Numbered from the stretch's first letter, positions 36,871 to 48,033 are shown. The stretch: 64,000 nt of DNA from Streptococcus australis (GCF_003943615.1 NZ_RJPZ01000003.1:226650-290649); one strand, 5' to 3'. Translations and numbers: made by a program. Notes: generated by a model not told the origin, from the sequence alone.

Positions 36871-38559
36871 ATGAATCATAAAGAACTTATTGCAAGTGAA
36901 TTGGCAAAAGTCATTGAAGGCTTAGACCAAGAAACTATCTTAAATTTACTAGAGCAACCAAAATCTTCAGACCTCGGAGATATCGCCTTTCCTGCCTTTT
37001 CTTTGGCTAAAATCGAACGCAAAGCTCCTCAAGCGATTGCTGCTGATATTGCGGAAAAAATCGATGCCTCTCACTTTGAAAAAGTCGTTGCTACTGGTCC
37101 TTACGTAAACTTCTTCTTAGATAAATCACAAATCTCTGACCAAGTCATCAAATCTGTTATCCAAGCGGGTGCTGACTATGGACAACAAGAAGAAGGGCAA
37201 GGAGCGAACGTTACCATCGACCTTTCTAGTCCAAACATCGCAAAACCATTCTCAGTTGGTCACTTACGTTCAACCGTTATCGGGGATGCTATTTCAAATA
37301 TCTATAAAAAAATGGGCTACAATACCATTAAAATCAACCACTTGGGAGACTGGGGTAAACAGTTCGGTCTCTTGATGGTGGCTTACAAAAAATGGGGTAG
37401 CAAGGAAGCTGTCGAAGCCAATCCAATCGACGAATTGTTGAAACTTTATGTTCGCATCAATGCCGAAATCGAAAACGATCCTGCTTTGGACGATGAAGGA
37501 CGTCTCTGGTTCAAGAAATTGGAAGATGGAGATCCAGAAGCAACTGAATTGTGGCAATGGTTCCGTGACGAGAGCTTGGTAGAATTCAACCGTATCTACA
37601 AACTCCTCGGTGTTGAATTTGACAGCTTAAACGGAGAAGCTTTCTACAATGACAAGATGGACGAAGCTGTCCAAATCCTTGAAGAAAAAGGCTTGTTGAA
37701 AGAGTCTAAGGGGGCTAGCATCGTTGAGTTGGATGATGTCAACCTACCACCAGCTATGATTAAAAAATCAGATGGTGCCACTCTTTATATCACTCGTGAT
37801 ATCGCAACCGCTATCTACCGTGCACGGACTTACAACTTTGTGAAAAACATCTATGTTGTCGGTCAAGAACAATCCAACCACTTCCGTCAGTTAAAAGCTG
37901 TTTTGAAGAAGATGGGATTTGAATGGAGCGACGATATGATCCACGTTGACTTTGGTTTGGTGACAAAGAACCGTCAAAAATTGTCAACTCGTAAAGGAAA
38001 TATCATCCTGCTCGAACCAACTCTTCAAGAAGCTATCTCTCGTGCCAAAGCTCAGATCGAAGAAAAGAATCCTGAACTAGAAAACAAGGAAGAAGTAGCA
38101 CATGCAGTCGGTGTTGGTGCGGTTAAATTCTACGATTTGAAGACAGACCGTCGAAACGGGTATGACTTTGACCTTGAAGCCATGGTATCCTTCGAAGGAG
38201 AAACTGGACCATACGTTCAATACGCTTATGCTCGTATCCAATCTATCCTTCGCAAAGCCAACTTCACACCATCTGCAGATGCGACTTATAGCTTGAGCGA
38301 TCCTGAAAGCTGGGAAATCATCAAGCTTCTCCAAGACTTCTCTCGTGTTGTCAAACGTGCTGCTGAAAACTATGATCCATCCTTGATTGCCAAATATGCC
38401 ATCAACTTGGCTCAAGCCTTCAACAAGTACTATGCTCACACTCGGATCTTGGATGAAAGCCCAGAACGTGATAGCCGTCTTGCTCTTAGCTACTCAACAG
38501 CAGTTGTTTTGAAAGAAGCGCTTCGTCTATTGGGTGTGGATGCGCCTGATAAGATGTAA
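36871..38559 (+). CDS. argS: Arginyl-tRNA synthetase
   Basis: 562 residues, class I. The N-terminal Add-1 tRNA-contact domain runs to about 110. The HIGH-type motif is [20 protein letters not shown] (about 119-138). The KMSKS-equivalent is KLSTRKGN (about 370-377). The C-terminal anticodon-binding helical domain is present ([14 protein letters not shown]). It charges tRNA-Arg. AAAGGAG precedes the start. Confidence 0.98.
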   Translation: MNHKELIASELAKVIEGLDQETILNLLEQPKSSDLGDIAFPAFSLAKIERKAPQAIAADIAEKIDASHFEKVVATGPYVNFFLDKSQISDQVIKSVIQAGADYGQQEEGQGANVTIDLSSPNIAKPFSVGHLRSTVIGDAISNIYKKMGYNTIKINHLGDWGKQFGLLMVAYKKWGSKEAVEANPIDELLKLYVRINAEIENDPALDDEGRLWFKKLEDGDPEATELWQWFRDESLVEFNRIYKLLGVEFDSLNGEAFYNDKMDEAVQILEEKGLLKESKGASIVELDDVNLPPAMIKKSDGATLYITRDIATAIYRARTYNFVKNIYVVGQEQSNHFRQLKAVLKKMGFEWSDDMIHVDFGLVTKNRQKLSTRKGNIILLEPTLQEAISRAKAQIEEKNPELENKEEVAHAVGVGAVKFYDLKTDRRNGYDFDLEAMVSFEGETGPYVQYAYARIQSILRKANFTPSADATYSLSDPESWEIIKLLQDFSRVVKRAAENYDPSLIAKYAINLAQAFNKYYAHTRILDESPERDSRLALSYSTAVVLKEALRLLGVDAPDKM

Positions 38560-38596
38560 TATCTTCCTTACTTTTTGATAGGAACCGTCTCTTTTA

Positions 38597-38651
38597 GGGG
38601 GTGAGAGGAATAGCTAAATAAGCCTTATTTAGTTCCATCTCACTCCTTTTC
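38597..38651 (+). terminator. Terminator of argS
   Basis: Long interrupted inverted repeat: GGGGTGAGA (outer) and CTAAATAAG/CTTATTTAG (inner) pair with TCTCACTCC, followed by TTTTCTC. Confidence 0.6.
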
Positions 38652-38724
38652 TCATGTTACATACACCTATATTTTTAGAGATTAGCGCTTCCCTTATCTA
38701 TTATCTTATCTTCTGGAGAACCCT

Positions 38725-38970
38725 ATGAACCAAACTGTTTACATTCTTATTTTAGTTAGCCTGCTCATTCTCTTTTTAATCAATAAATACGAGAGAGAAA
38801 AACTGCAAAAGATTCTACAAGAGCAACTCTTAAAAGATGAAACCTTCAAAGCAGGCATCAAGGAGCAAATCCAAACGACGGAAAACATCAACGATGTCAT
38901 CCACGCTATCAACAAGGACTATCACCTCGGCCTCTTACTTTCGAAAGAAATCACAGATCACTTAAAATAA
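38725..38970 (+). CDS. Small membrane-anchored protein, unknown
   Basis: 81 residues. One N-terminal membrane segment (about 4-20, VYILILVSLLILFLIN) is followed by a charged helical region with a predicted coiled-coil character (KYEREKLQKILQEQLLKDET) and a short conserved-looking end. GGAG lies 6 nt before the ATG, and a strong terminator follows, so it is a real transcript. I do not recognise the family. Confidence 0.6.
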   Translation: MNQTVYILILVSLLILFLINKYEREKLQKILQEQLLKDETFKAGIKEQIQTTENINDVIHAINKDYHLGLLLSKEITDHLK

Positions 38971-38979
38971 GCAACAACA

Positions 38980-39014
38980 GAGGAGGCGAGAAAATAAATC
39001 TCGCCTCCTCTTCT
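38980..39014 (+). terminator. Terminator after the small membrane protein gene
   Basis: GAGGAGGCGAGA (38980-38991) pairs perfectly with TCTCGCCTCCTC (38999-39010), then TTCT. Confidence 0.75.
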
Positions 39015-39040
39015 CTGCTAATCATGCAACCTCCTCCCAT

Positions 39041-39073
39041 AAAAAGAAACCCCAAGCCTAGGCTTGGGGTTTC
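39041..39073 (-). terminator. Terminator of the nrdI-like gene
   Basis: Perfect 28-nt palindrome 39046-39073 (GAAACCCCAAGCCT and its complement), with TTTTTA following on the minus strand. Confidence 0.85.
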
Positions 39074-39078
39074 CAATT

Positions 39079-39534
39079 TTAAAAGTGATACAAGTCTTCG
39101 ATAATACCAGCTACTTTTTTGATATCCCCTAGCATCCCTCGCATCTCAAAGTCTGCTAGCATAGGGAAGCCAAAGCGTTGACTGTACTGCTTGGCCGTTA
39201 GGCAATATTGATTATTGAAGTTGCGGTTTCCAGATCCCACAACTCCCAAGCATTTAGTGGCATTGTCTCCGTAGGCAATAAAGTCTGCTACATCTGTCGT
39301 TAGAATCTCCACATCCCCATTATCAACACCATTTCCTCCTTCAAGATAGGTAGGTAGAAAGGCGATAAAAGGAGTATCGACTTCAAAGAAGGGCTTCCCT
39401 TCTTTGACCAGGTCTTTGACATGGATCTTTTCAATGACCAAGTCAGGATACTGCTCCCATAGATAGTCACTGAGGCGACGGACAAAACTTTCAGTGTTTC
39501 CACTTAAACTGATATAGACAAAACATACTTTCAT
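39079..39534 (-). CDS. nrdI: NrdI-like flavodoxin
   Basis: 151 residues from the ATG at 39534 (GGAG 6 nt upstream). The FMN phosphate loop [16 protein letters not shown] (6-21) and the isoalloxazine-side [20 protein letters not shown] (about 94-113) match the NrdI family, which supplies oxidant to assemble the manganese cofactor of class Ib ribonucleotide reductase. No nrdE/nrdF is beside it. Oral streptococci often keep such a stand-alone paralogue, so its exact partner is uncertain. Confidence 0.85.
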   Translation of the reverse strand: MKVCFVYISLSGNTESFVRRLSDYLWEQYPDLVIEKIHVKDLVKEGKPFFEVDTPFIAFLPTYLEGGNGVDNGDVEILTTDVADFIAYGDNATKCLGVVGSGNRNFNNQYCLTAKQYSQRFGFPMLADFEMRGMLGDIKKVAGIIEDLYHF

Positions 39535-39601
39535 TTTTTTCTCCAATCAGACCAGTTCCTCTTTTTTGTCCAAAATTAGAGGAGCTTTTACATGCTATAA
39601 T

Positions 39602-40114
39602 CTAAGCTTGAAGGTCGCTAGCTGGTCTATTTTTCAATTTGTAGAGGAGGATTCCCAAGTAAACAAGGGCTACAACTACACTCAAGACAAGTGCATATAA
39701 GCTAGAAGCCTGTAACAAAGTCCGCAATTTATCTGTTGTGATCACCGACATGGAAGAACGATAAGACCAGAAATTGTGCAAGCTTATTAAGAGGAAGGCT
39801 CCAATTTGACCCATATAGGCATAGGTTGCCTTGACAATATCCTTTTTAGATAGGAAGAAATAGCCAACAGCAATCAAGCCCCCAATCAAAAGAGATATCA
39901 ACAACCAAGCAATCGGTCCGCGTAGTGCTACGATTAATTTTTCAAGGAAGGCTTTGTATTCTTCCCGTTCAAGAGCAGTGGTTAAGTTCAAAGAAGCTGC
40001 CATTTCATCTGTGACCTCCACTTTAGCCAATCCAAAGAAGGACTGAGCAGTTAATAGAGTTCCCATCGTTGACAGGGCTAGTAAGACATACATATAAATC
40101 GGATTTTTCTTCAT
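39602..40114 (-). CDS. Four-helix membrane protein of unknown function
   Basis: 170 residues. Membrane segments lie at about 8-27, 68-88, 95-115 and 137-160. An extracytoplasmic loop (KVEVTDEMAASLNLTTALER) lies between the first two. The C-terminus is short and basic (YKLKNRPASDLQA). No motif I recognise. Lies between nrdI and glgP on the same strand but 55 nt from nrdI. Confidence 0.65.
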   Translation of the reverse strand: MKKNPIYMYVLLALSTMGTLLTAQSFFGLAKVEVTDEMAASLNLTTALEREEYKAFLEKLIVALRGPIAWLLISLLIGGLIAVGYFFLSKKDIVKATYAYMGQIGAFLLISLHNFWSYRSSMSVITTDKLRTLLQASSLYALVLSVVVALVYLGILLYKLKNRPASDLQA

Positions 40115-40203
40115 TGTATTTCCTCGTTTCTAATATCCATACTATTTATTATAACGTGAACCGAAGGGAAGCGCAAGTTTAGATTTCCCCGCTGATCCTG
40201 TAC

Positions 40204-40246
40204 TAAAAAAGCTCCCTCTAAATCAGGATATGATCCAAAAGGAGCT
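40204..40246 (-). terminator. Terminator of malQ-glgP
   Basis: AGCTCC (40210-40215) pairs with GGAGCT (40241-40246), with an inner GGAT/ATCC. The minus strand continues with six T's. Confidence 0.65.
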
Positions 40247-40288
40247 CTTCTTTTCTAAGTATATTGCTTCTAGAATACTGAAAGCAAA

Positions 40289-42547
40289 TTAGTTCAAGTG
40301 CCAGATATCTTCGTTGTACTGAGCGATGGTACGGTCAGATGAGAAGAATCCTGCTTTGGCAATGTTGACGATGACTTTATCCAACCATGCGTCACGGTCT
40401 TCATAGTCAGCAAGCATTTGCTCTTTCACTTTGATGTAGTCTTCCAAGTCAAGAAGAGTCATGAACCAGTCTTTGTTGATCAATTCGTTGTAAAGACGTT
40501 CTAAGCGTTCTTTCTTACCAACTGCAAGAACAGCGTCGCTGACGATGAAGTCAATCAATGGTTTGATAGCTTCACGAGCGTAGAATTCGCTTGATTTGTA
40601 AGCTTCTTTTGCGTAAAGGTCGATAACAGTTTCTGAATCTTCACCGAAGATGTAGATGTTTTCGTCTCCAACCAACTCAGCGATTTCCACGTTTGCTCCG
40701 TCCATAGTACCAAGAGTCAAAGCTCCGTTCAACATGAATTTCATGTTACCAGTACCTGATGCTTCTTTAGAAGCAAGTGAGATTTGTTCTGAGATATCAC
40801 ATGCTGGGATGAGGAAGCTTGCTGCAGTAACGTTGTAGTTTTCAACCATTACCACTTGCAAGTGTGGTGCTACTGCTGGGTCGTTTGCGATCACTTCTGA
40901 CAAGCAAAGGATCAAGTGGATGATGTCTTGAGCGATTGTGTAGGCAGGAGCTGCTTTACCACCAAAGAATACTGTGATTGGACGAGCAGGGATATTACCA
41001 GCCTTGATGTCAAGATATTTGTGGATCACATACAAAGCGTTCATTTGTTGACGTTTGTACTCGTGAAGACGTTTGATTTGGATATCAAAGATAGAGTTTG
41101 TATTGATTTCCACACCTTGGTGTTCTTTCAAGTGACGAGCCAATTTACGCTTGTTATGAGCCTTGATGCTTTCCAATTTTTCTTTGACAGCAGCCTTGTC
41201 TTCGTATGACAAGAGTTTTTCAAGCTCATCAGCTTCGTGGTGCCAATCGCGTCCAAGAATCTCATCCAAGTAGTGAGACAAGCTTGGGTTCGCATGCATG
41301 AGCCAACGACGGAAGGTGATCCCGTTTGTTTTGTTGTTGAATTTTTCTGGGTAGATGTCGTAGAATGCTTTCAACTCAGAGTTCTTCAAGATTTCAGTGT
41401 GGAGTGCTGCTACCCCGTTAACACTGTATCCGTAGTGGATATCCATGTGAGCCATGTGTACACGGTCGTTTTCATCAATGATTTGAACAGCTGGGTCTTT
41501 GTATTCTGCTTTAACACGGCTGTCCAATTCTTTGATGATTGGTACCAAGTGAGGAACCACTTCTTCCAAGAATTCAAGAGGCCATTTTTCAAGAGCTTCA
41601 GCAAGGATGGTGTGGTTGGTGTAAGCAGTCATGCTACGAACGATAGAAATTGCTTCATCAAGTTCGATACCACGTTCAGTCAAAAGACGGATCAATTCAG
41701 GGATCACCATTGATGGGTGAGTATCGTTGATTTGTACAACTGCGTAGTCAGCAAGGTCGTGCAAGTTGCTTCCTTTTTCGATCGCTTCGTCGATGATCAA
41801 TTGAGCACCGTTTGAAACCATGAAGTATTGTTGGAAAATACGGAGCAATTCACCTTGACGGTCACTATCATCTGGGTAAAGGAAAAGAGTCAAGTTGCGA
41901 GCGATGTCTGTCTTGTCAAAGTTGATACCCTCTTTGATGATTGAAGAATCAACTGAATCCAAATCAAACAAACGCAAACGGTTTTTAGTAGCTGTTTTGT
42001 AACCAGGTACATCGATATCATAAAGAGTAGATGTCAATGTAAAGTGTGCAAATGGCACTTGGTAGCTACGACTTGAACGAACCAACCAGTTTTGGTCAGT
42101 CAACCAAGCGTTAGGAATTGTTTCTTGTTGGTTGTTTTTAAGAACTTGTTGGAAAAGACCGAAGTGGTAGTTCAAACCAACCCCGTCACCGTTCAAACCA
42201 AGTGTAGCGATTGAGTCGATAAAGCAGGCTGCCAATCGTCCCAAACCACCGTTACCAAGTGATGGTTCCAATTCTACTTCTTCGATTTCGATCAACTCTT
42301 TACCTGCATCAGCAAGTTCTTTCTTAACTTCGTCATAAAGACCAAGGTTGATCAAGTTGTTTGACAAGAGTTTACCAATCAAGAACTCAGCTGAGATGTA
42401 GTAAACTTTTTTCTTACCAGTGTTGACTGGTTTTTGGCTACTTGCAAGTTTGCTGTAGTTAAGAAGAGCAAGGTAAAGCTCCTCGTTACTACAATCTGCG
42501 ATAGATTTATTGTAACGATTTTGTACAAATTCTTTTAATGGTAACAT
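40289..42547 (-). CDS. glgP: Glycogen/maltodextrin phosphorylase
   Basis: 752 residues, family GT35. [19 protein letters not shown] (about 92-110) is the substrate/phosphate loop. The PLP-lysine region [20 protein letters not shown] (about 595-614) and DGANVEIAE are intact. It releases glucose-1-phosphate from maltodextrins made by MalQ. Also called malP. Starts 21 nt after malQ and is in its operon. Confidence 0.97.
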   Translation of the reverse strand: MLPLKEFVQNRYNKSIADCSNEELYLALLNYSKLASSQKPVNTGKKKVYYISAEFLIGKLLSNNLINLGLYDEVKKELADAGKELIEIEEVELEPSLGNGGLGRLAACFIDSIATLGLNGDGVGLNYHFGLFQQVLKNNQQETIPNAWLTDQNWLVRSSRSYQVPFAHFTLTSTLYDIDVPGYKTATKNRLRLFDLDSVDSSIIKEGINFDKTDIARNLTLFLYPDDSDRQGELLRIFQQYFMVSNGAQLIIDEAIEKGSNLHDLADYAVVQINDTHPSMVIPELIRLLTERGIELDEAISIVRSMTAYTNHTILAEALEKWPLEFLEEVVPHLVPIIKELDSRVKAEYKDPAVQIIDENDRVHMAHMDIHYGYSVNGVAALHTEILKNSELKAFYDIYPEKFNNKTNGITFRRWLMHANPSLSHYLDEILGRDWHHEADELEKLLSYEDKAAVKEKLESIKAHNKRKLARHLKEHQGVEINTNSIFDIQIKRLHEYKRQQMNALYVIHKYLDIKAGNIPARPITVFFGGKAAPAYTIAQDIIHLILCLSEVIANDPAVAPHLQVVMVENYNVTAASFLIPACDISEQISLASKEASGTGNMKFMLNGALTLGTMDGANVEIAELVGDENIYIFGEDSETVIDLYAKEAYKSSEFYAREAIKPLIDFIVSDAVLAVGKKERLERLYNELINKDWFMTLLDLEDYIKVKEQMLADYEDRDAWLDKVIVNIAKAGFFSSDRTIAQYNEDIWHLN

Positions 42548-42568
42548 TTTTGTGTCTCCTGAAATTTT

Positions 42569-44086
42569 CTATTGGTTTGAATCCACCAAATTTTCATTGA
42601 TTCGGCGATAAATGGTTGTCAAGTCAAGTAAGTTTTCCTCGACAGCTGGTGTCAATTGATCTGCTGTCATTCGCCATGACCAGTTTCCACCAAGGGTAGA
42701 TGGGAAGTTCATCCGAGCTGAACCATCCAACTCTAGCAAGTCTTGCATAGTGGCGATAGCCATAAAGCTTACTGATGAGAAGACTGTACGAAGCATCGCA
42801 TGCACGACTGTTTCATATTCCTTGCGGTTTGTATAACGTGCCATGTACTCACGAGTTGGATCGTCAATTTCATTGCGATACCAACCAAGAACAGTGTTGT
42901 TGTCGTGTGTTCCTGTGTACATGACAGAGTTGTTTGGTGCCAAGTGAGGGCTGTCAATGCTTTCGTGATCTGGGTTGAAGGCAAATTGAAGGACTTTCAT
43001 CCCTGGGAATCCAGTACGCTCACGAAGTTCGATGACTTCGTCAGTCATGAAACCAAGGTCTTCTGCGATGATGTTCAAGTCACCAAGTTCTTCTTTAACC
43101 GCTGCAAAGAGTTTGTAGTCAGGTCCTTTGACCCATTTACCAGGTGCTGCTGTATCAGAACCAGCAGGGATTTCCCAGTAAGACTCAAATCCACGGAAGT
43201 GGTCAATCCGAACGATATCGTAGATTTTAAAGCTTTCACGCAAGCGTTCAATCCACCATTTGTATCCATCTTGGTCCATTGCTTCCCAGTCATAGATTGG
43301 GTTCCCCCAAAGTTGACCATCCGCAGAAAACTCATCTGGAGGGCAACCTGCAATGTGAGTCGCTTTTCCGTTTTCTTCTGTTTTAAAGAGATGTGGATTT
43401 GCCCACATATCGCTTGAGTCTTCCGCTACGTAGATTGGCATATCTCCTACAATTTCGATGTGGTTATCGTTAGCGTATGCTTTCAATTTCAACCATTGTT
43501 TGAAGAAGAAATACTGTGTCACTCGATGGTAAGTCAATTTATCTTCCAATTGAGCGCGGTAGGAAGCAAGAGCTTCTGGTTGACGAGCGCGAATCGCTGC
43601 ATCTGGCCACTCTGTCCATGCTTTTAATTCAAAATGTTCTTTAATGGCCATGTATTCAGCGAACAATTCCAACCAAGCTGCATTTTGCTCTGCAAATCGG
43701 CTGAAGTCATCCCAATCACCTGTTTTGAGAAAAGCTTCAACCGCTTTTTCTAGAAGAGGACGACGTTGCTCGAAGATCTTGGCATAGTCTACTTCAGTTG
43801 GATCTTGACCAAAATCAATACCTTCTACATCAGATGCATCCAAGAGCCCTTGTTCAATTAAAAGATCAAAGTCAATAAAATGGGTGTTGCCTGCAAAAGC
43901 CGAGAAGGATTGGTAAGGAGAATCACCGTAGCTTGTTGTTCCGAGAGGCAAAATTTGCCAATACCGTTGCTTGGTACGAACGAGAAAATCCACAAAATCG
44001 TAGGCTGCTTGGCCAAACGAACCGATTCCATACTTCCCAGGCAAGGATGAAATGTGCATCAAGACACCACTTTGGCGTTTTTTCAT
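42569..44086 (-). CDS. malQ: 4-alpha-glucanotransferase (amylomaltase)
   Basis: 505 residues from the ATG at 44086 (AGGTGG upstream). The longer frame to 44167 has no site. GH77: N-terminal RQSGVLMHISSLPGKYGIGS, nucleophile region DIVRIDHFRGFESYW (about 290-304), acid/base IIAEDLGFMTDEV (about 338-350), and GTHDNNTVLGWY (about 392-403). It disproportionates maltodextrins, feeding GlgP. Also known as malM. Its promoter carries MalR-type operators. Confidence 0.97.
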   Translation of the reverse strand: MKKRQSGVLMHISSLPGKYGIGSFGQAAYDFVDFLVRTKQRYWQILPLGTTSYGDSPYQSFSAFAGNTHFIDFDLLIEQGLLDASDVEGIDFGQDPTEVDYAKIFEQRRPLLEKAVEAFLKTGDWDDFSRFAEQNAAWLELFAEYMAIKEHFELKAWTEWPDAAIRARQPEALASYRAQLEDKLTYHRVTQYFFFKQWLKLKAYANDNHIEIVGDMPIYVAEDSSDMWANPHLFKTEENGKATHIAGCPPDEFSADGQLWGNPIYDWEAMDQDGYKWWIERLRESFKIYDIVRIDHFRGFESYWEIPAGSDTAAPGKWVKGPDYKLFAAVKEELGDLNIIAEDLGFMTDEVIELRERTGFPGMKVLQFAFNPDHESIDSPHLAPNNSVMYTGTHDNNTVLGWYRNEIDDPTREYMARYTNRKEYETVVHAMLRTVFSSVSFMAIATMQDLLELDGSARMNFPSTLGGNWSWRMTADQLTPAVEENLLDLTTIYRRINENLVDSNQ

Positions 44087-44251
44087 TGGGGGTACCACCT
44101 TTAGTTTAATATATTTTTGTTTTAAGAAAATAGACGAACCTTCTATACTGTTTCTGATCCACTCCAACTCTCAGAAAGAATAGAAGAAGGGCAGTCATCA
44201 GACATAGAACTGAATTTAACCTATTTATAAATGACCCTAGATCATCTTTAT

Positions 44252-44314
44252 GCAACGTTCAAGGAAAACGTTTGCGTTATTATCCATTATAAAGTAATCC
44301 TGTGGTTTATGCAA
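44252..44314 (-). promoter_or_regulatory. malQ-glgP promoter and operators
   Basis: Minus strand: -35 TTGCAT (44309-44314), 17-nt spacer, -10 TATAAT (44286-44291). Immediately downstream is CGCAAACGTTTTCC (44263-44276, LacI-family half-sites around a central CG), then a weaker GAACGTTGC (44252-44260). This suits repression by MalR and/or CcpA. Confidence 0.8.
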
Positions 44315-44446
44315 GAGGTTTCCTAAACTTTTATGTTTTTTCTGCAGGTTAACCCTATGCCTAGTGTATCCCTTTCTCATTTTCTTGTCAACTATTTGTG
44401 TGTATAATAGAAGATAAAAAAATTTTAAAAATTTTTGCACAAATAC

Positions 44447-44513
44447 TTGCAAACGTTTTCTCCCTGTGATATACTATTCGTGTTAAGGAAAACGTTTGTC
44501 TAAAACGTTTTCA
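44447..44513 (+). promoter_or_regulatory. malX promoter and operators
   Basis: -35 TTGCAA (44447-44452), 17-nt spacer, -10 TATACT (44470-44475). Three CG-centred operator-like sites are present: GCAAACGTTTTC (44449-44460) overlapping the -35, GGAAAACGTTTGTC (44487-44500) and TAAAACGTTTTCA (44501-44513), both downstream of the start site. Confidence 0.82.
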
Positions 44514-44552
44514 ACTAATAATCTTATTTTTATTCTTTAGGAGGAATAAATC

Positions 44553-45812
44553 ATGAAACGCACAATTCTTCGAAGCGCTGCTGTACTTGGTACAGTCGGA
44601 TTCGCATCACTTCTTTTGGTAGCTTGTGGAGGCAAAAAAGAAGATTCTTCTTCTGCTACTAAAAACGAGTTGACTGTCTACGTCGATAATGGTTACAAAT
44701 CTTACATGGAAGAAGCTGCGAAAGCTTTTGAAAAAGAAAGTGGTACAAAAGTAAACATCAAGACTGGTGACGCTCTTGGTGGTTTGGACAAATTGTCTCT
44801 TGACAACCAATCTGGTAAAGCTCCAGACGTTATGATGGCACCATACGACCGCGTAGGTGGTCTTGGTAACGACGGTCAATTGGCTGAAGTTAAATTGAAC
44901 AAAGATAGCAAGACTGACAAAACAACTGAATCACTTGTAACAAACGGTGGCAAAGTATATGGAGCACCAGCAGTTATCGAAACATTGGTTCTTTACTACA
45001 ACAAAGACCTCCTACAAGAAGCTCCAAAAACATTTGGTGAACTTGAAGAATTAGCAAAAGACAGCAAGTATAACTTCGCTGGTGAAGAAGGTAAAAACAC
45101 TGCCTTCCTTGCTGACTGGACAAACTTCTACTATGCATACGGACTCCTTTCAGGTAACGGTGGATATGTCTTCGGTAAAGATGGTACTGATCCAAAAGAC
45201 GTAGGTTTGAACAACCAAGGTGCCATCGACGGTATCGAATACGCGAAAACTTGGTACGCTAAATGGCCTAAAGGATTGCAAGACACTAAAGGTGCTGCAA
45301 ACTTCATCCAAACTCAATTCCAAGAAGGTAAGACAGCTGCCATCATCGATGGACCATGGAAAGCATCTTCATTGAAAGAAGCTAAAGTAAACTACGGTGT
45401 AGCAACTATCCCTACCCTTCCAAACGGAAAAGCATATTCTGCCTTCGGTGGTGGTAAAGCTTGGGTTATCCCTGCAGGTGCTAACAACCCTGAAGCAGCT
45501 CAAAAATTTGTTGACTTCTTGACTACAACTGATCAACAAAAAGCCTTCTACGATAAGACTAACGAAGTGCCAGCTAACACAGAAGCTCGTGAATACGCTG
45601 TTGGTAAAAACGATGAGTTGACAACTGCCGTTGTTAAACAGTTTGAAAATGCACAACCAATGCCAAACATCTCTGAAATGAGTACTGTTTGGGATCCAGC
45701 TGCAACTATGCTCTTCGACGCTGTAAGTGGTAAGAAATCTGCTAAAGATGCTGCTGACGATGCTGTTAAATTGATCAAAGAAACTATCGAACAAAAATTC
45801 GGTGGCAAGTAA
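44553..45812 (+). CDS. malX: Maltodextrin-binding lipoprotein of an ABC transporter
   Basis: 419 residues. The signal peptide ends in lipobox LLLVACGG (Cys about 25). The mature protein is an extracellular sugar-binding protein (family 1): NELTVYVDNGYKSYMEEAAK, AFEKESGTKVNI, PDVMMAPYDRVGGL, IDGPWKASSLKEA and YSAFGGGKAWVIPAGANNPE. It delivers maltodextrins to MalC-MalD. The energising ATPase (MsmK-type) is not encoded here. AGGAGG precedes the ATG. Confidence 0.97.
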   Translation: MKRTILRSAAVLGTVGFASLLLVACGGKKEDSSSATKNELTVYVDNGYKSYMEEAAKAFEKESGTKVNIKTGDALGGLDKLSLDNQSGKAPDVMMAPYDRVGGLGNDGQLAEVKLNKDSKTDKTTESLVTNGGKVYGAPAVIETLVLYYNKDLLQEAPKTFGELEELAKDSKYNFAGEEGKNTAFLADWTNFYYAYGLLSGNGGYVFGKDGTDPKDVGLNNQGAIDGIEYAKTWYAKWPKGLQDTKGAANFIQTQFQEGKTAAIIDGPWKASSLKEAKVNYGVATIPTLPNGKAYSAFGGGKAWVIPAGANNPEAAQKFVDFLTTTDQQKAFYDKTNEVPANTEAREYAVGKNDELTTAVVKQFENAQPMPNISEMSTVWDPAATMLFDAVSGKKSAKDAADDAVKLIKETIEQKFGGK

Positions 45813-45826
45813 AACAGTTCCCAAGG

Positions 45827-45850
45827 GGCTGGGAATCTTTCCCAGCCTTT
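45827..45850 (+). terminator. Intercistronic hairpin between malX and malC
   Basis: GGCTGGGAA (45827-45835) pairs with TTCCCAGCC (45839-45847), then TTTCG. The short T-tract suggests partial termination or 3'-end protection, letting the binding protein be made in excess of the permeases. Confidence 0.6.
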
Positions 45851-45893
45851 CGCTGTGATGTGGCCTCTGACCGCTCACATATAAGGAGTCGAT

Positions 45894-47189
45894 ATGGAAA
45901 CACAACAAAATCCAAAAAAGGCAATGTGGTTATCCCTCATTCCTGGCTTGGGACAAATCTATAACAAACAGAAAGCAAAAGGATACATCTTTCTCGGTGT
46001 AACGCTTGTCTTTCTCGCTTACTTTTTCGGGCTTGGTTTGGGGGAATTGTCCAAACTCATCACCCTCGGTACCGTCCGTGGACAAGATAACTCTCTTTTT
46101 ATCTTAATCCGTGGTGCCTTCCACTTAATTATCACAGTCGTTTATTTGATGTTCTACGCTCTGAATATCAAAGATGCGGGTACTGTAGCCAAGCGGATTA
46201 ATAATGGCATTCGAGTACCGATGACCCTAAAAGAGATGGTGAATGCTATCTATGAAAATGGCTTCCCCTATCTTTTGATCATCCCTTCTTATATTGCCAT
46301 GACCTTTGCAATCATCTTCCCCGTTTTGGTTACCCTGATGATTGCCTTTACCAACTATGACTTTAAGCATACAGCTCGCTTTACACTCCTTGATTGGATC
46401 GGACTTCAAAACTTCACCAACATGTGGACTTTGAGTACCTTCCGTTCTGCCTTTACATCTGTATTGGGATGGACCTTGATCTGGGCCTTAGCAGCTTCAA
46501 CACTTCAAATTGTTCTTGGTATCTTGACGGCCATTATTTCTAACCAACCATTCATTAAAGGAAAACGCATCTTCGGTGTCATCTTCCTTCTTCCATGGGC
46601 GGTTCCTGCCTTCATCACTATCTTGACCTTCTCAAACATGTTCAACGATAGTATCGGGGCCATCAATGCGCAAGTCATTCCTTTATTTGCGAAGATTTTC
46701 CCATTCTTAGATGGGGTTCTCATTCCTTGGAAAACGGACCCTACCTGGACAAAAATTGCTTTGATTATGATGCAAGGTTGGCTCGGCTTCCCTTACATTT
46801 ACGTCTTGACACTGGGAATCTTGCAATCTATTCCAAACGATCTTTATGAAGCAGCCTATATCGATGGGGCGAATGCTTGGCAAAAATTCCGCAACATTAC
46901 CTTCCCAATGATTTTGGCTGTTGCGGCACCAACGCTCATTAGCCAATACACCTTCAACTTTAACAACTTCTCCATTATCTACCTCTTTAACGATGGTGGA
47001 CCTGGATCTGTTGGAGGAAATGCTGGTTCGACAGATATCTTGATTTCTTGGATCTATAAATTGACAACGAACTCATCACCTCAATACTCAATGGCTGCTG
47101 CGGTTACGTTGATTATCTCTCTGATTGTGATCTCTATCTCGATGATTGCCTTCAAGAAACTGCACGCATTTGATATGGAGGATGTGTAA
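45894..47189 (+). CDS. malC: Maltodextrin ABC transporter permease (MalF type)
   Basis: 431 residues with about eight membrane segments. N-terminal extension with [20 protein letters not shown], seen in streptococcal MalC. The EAA loop facing the ATPase is [20 protein letters not shown] (about 321-340). Paired with malD, which starts one base after its stop. Imports maltodextrins bound by MalX. Confidence 0.96.
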   Translation: METQQNPKKAMWLSLIPGLGQIYNKQKAKGYIFLGVTLVFLAYFFGLGLGELSKLITLGTVRGQDNSLFILIRGAFHLIITVVYLMFYALNIKDAGTVAKRINNGIRVPMTLKEMVNAIYENGFPYLLIIPSYIAMTFAIIFPVLVTLMIAFTNYDFKHTARFTLLDWIGLQNFTNMWTLSTFRSAFTSVLGWTLIWALAASTLQIVLGILTAIISNQPFIKGKRIFGVIFLLPWAVPAFITILTFSNMFNDSIGAINAQVIPLFAKIFPFLDGVLIPWKTDPTWTKIALIMMQGWLGFPYIYVLTLGILQSIPNDLYEAAYIDGANAWQKFRNITFPMILAVAAPTLISQYTFNFNNFSIIYLFNDGGPGSVGGNAGSTDILISWIYKLTTNSSPQYSMAAAVTLIISLIVISISMIAFKKLHAFDMEDV

Positions 47190-47190
47190 A

Positions 47191-48033
47191 ATGAAAAACT
47201 CAGTTCAATTTAAACGCCGCCTTAATCATTTCTTGACTTACCTCTACTTGGTTGTCCTATCCATCGTCATCATCTATCCCTTGTTGATTACGGTTCTTTC
47301 AGCCTTCAAAACTGGTAACGTCAGTGCCTTTACGCTTGATTTCAGTGGCAGTCTCAGCTTTGATAACTTCCAAAAGCTCTTTACGGATACCCTCTATGGC
47401 ACTTGGTATCTCAATACCTTGATTATCGCCATTATTACCATGGTTGCTCAAACATCCATCATTACTCTAGCAGGGTACGCCTACAGCCGTTACAACTTCT
47501 TGGCTCGTAAGCAAAGTTTGGTCTTCTTCTTGATTATCCAAATGGTGCCTACCATGGCTGCTTTGACTGCCTTCTTCGTTATGGCCTTGATGTTGAACGC
47601 CTTGAACCACAGTTGGTTCCTGATCTTCCTCTATGTCGGTGGAGGAATTCCAATGAACGCTTGGTTGATGAAGGGTTACTTCGATACAGTCCCAATTTCA
47701 CTTGATGAATCTGCAAAATTAGATGGTGCTGGACACTTCCGTCGCTTCTGGCAAATCGTCCTTCCATTGGTTCGTCCAATGATTGCGGTCCAAGCACTTT
47801 GGGCCTTCATGGGACCTTTTGGAGACTACATCTTGTCTAAATTCTTGCTTCGTGACGAAATCAACTACACGGTAGCGGTTGGTCTTCAAACCTTTATCAG
47901 TGACCAAAAAAATCAAAAGATTGCCTTCTTTGCGGCAGGTGCGATTCTGATTGCAGTCCCAATCTGTGTGCTCTTCTTCTTCCTCCAAAAGAACTTTGTT
48001 TCAGGCTTGACAGCTGGTGGGGATAAAGGATAA
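47191..48033 (+). CDS. malD: Maltodextrin ABC transporter permease (MalG type)
   Basis: 280 residues from the ATG at 47191 (GGAGG upstream, inside malC). The earlier in-frame codon at 47146 lies within malC and is not used. Six membrane segments. The EAA loop is [20 protein letters not shown] (about 171-190). Forms the channel with MalC. Confidence 0.96.
   Translation: MKNSVQFKRRLNHFLTYLYLVVLSIVIIYPLLITVLSAFKTGNVSAFTLDFSGSLSFDNFQKLFTDTLYGTWYLNTLIIAIITMVAQTSIITLAGYAYSRYNFLARKQSLVFFLIIQMVPTMAALTAFFVMALMLNALNHSWFLIFLYVGGGIPMNAWLMKGYFDTVPISLDESAKLDGAGHFRRFWQIVLPLVRPMIAVQALWAFMGPFGDYILSKFLLRDEINYTVAVGLQTFISDQKNQKIAFFAAGAILIAVPICVLFFFLQKNFVSGLTAGGDKG

Noticed and set aside
44087-44167. 27-residue N-terminal extension of MalQ
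   Set aside because: No ribosome site; AGGTGG positions the ATG at 44086 and the family begins at KKRQSG.
44401-44480. Competence box near malX (CACGAATA)
   Set aside because: It lacks the first T of the box, faces away from malX and overlaps a good housekeeping promoter.
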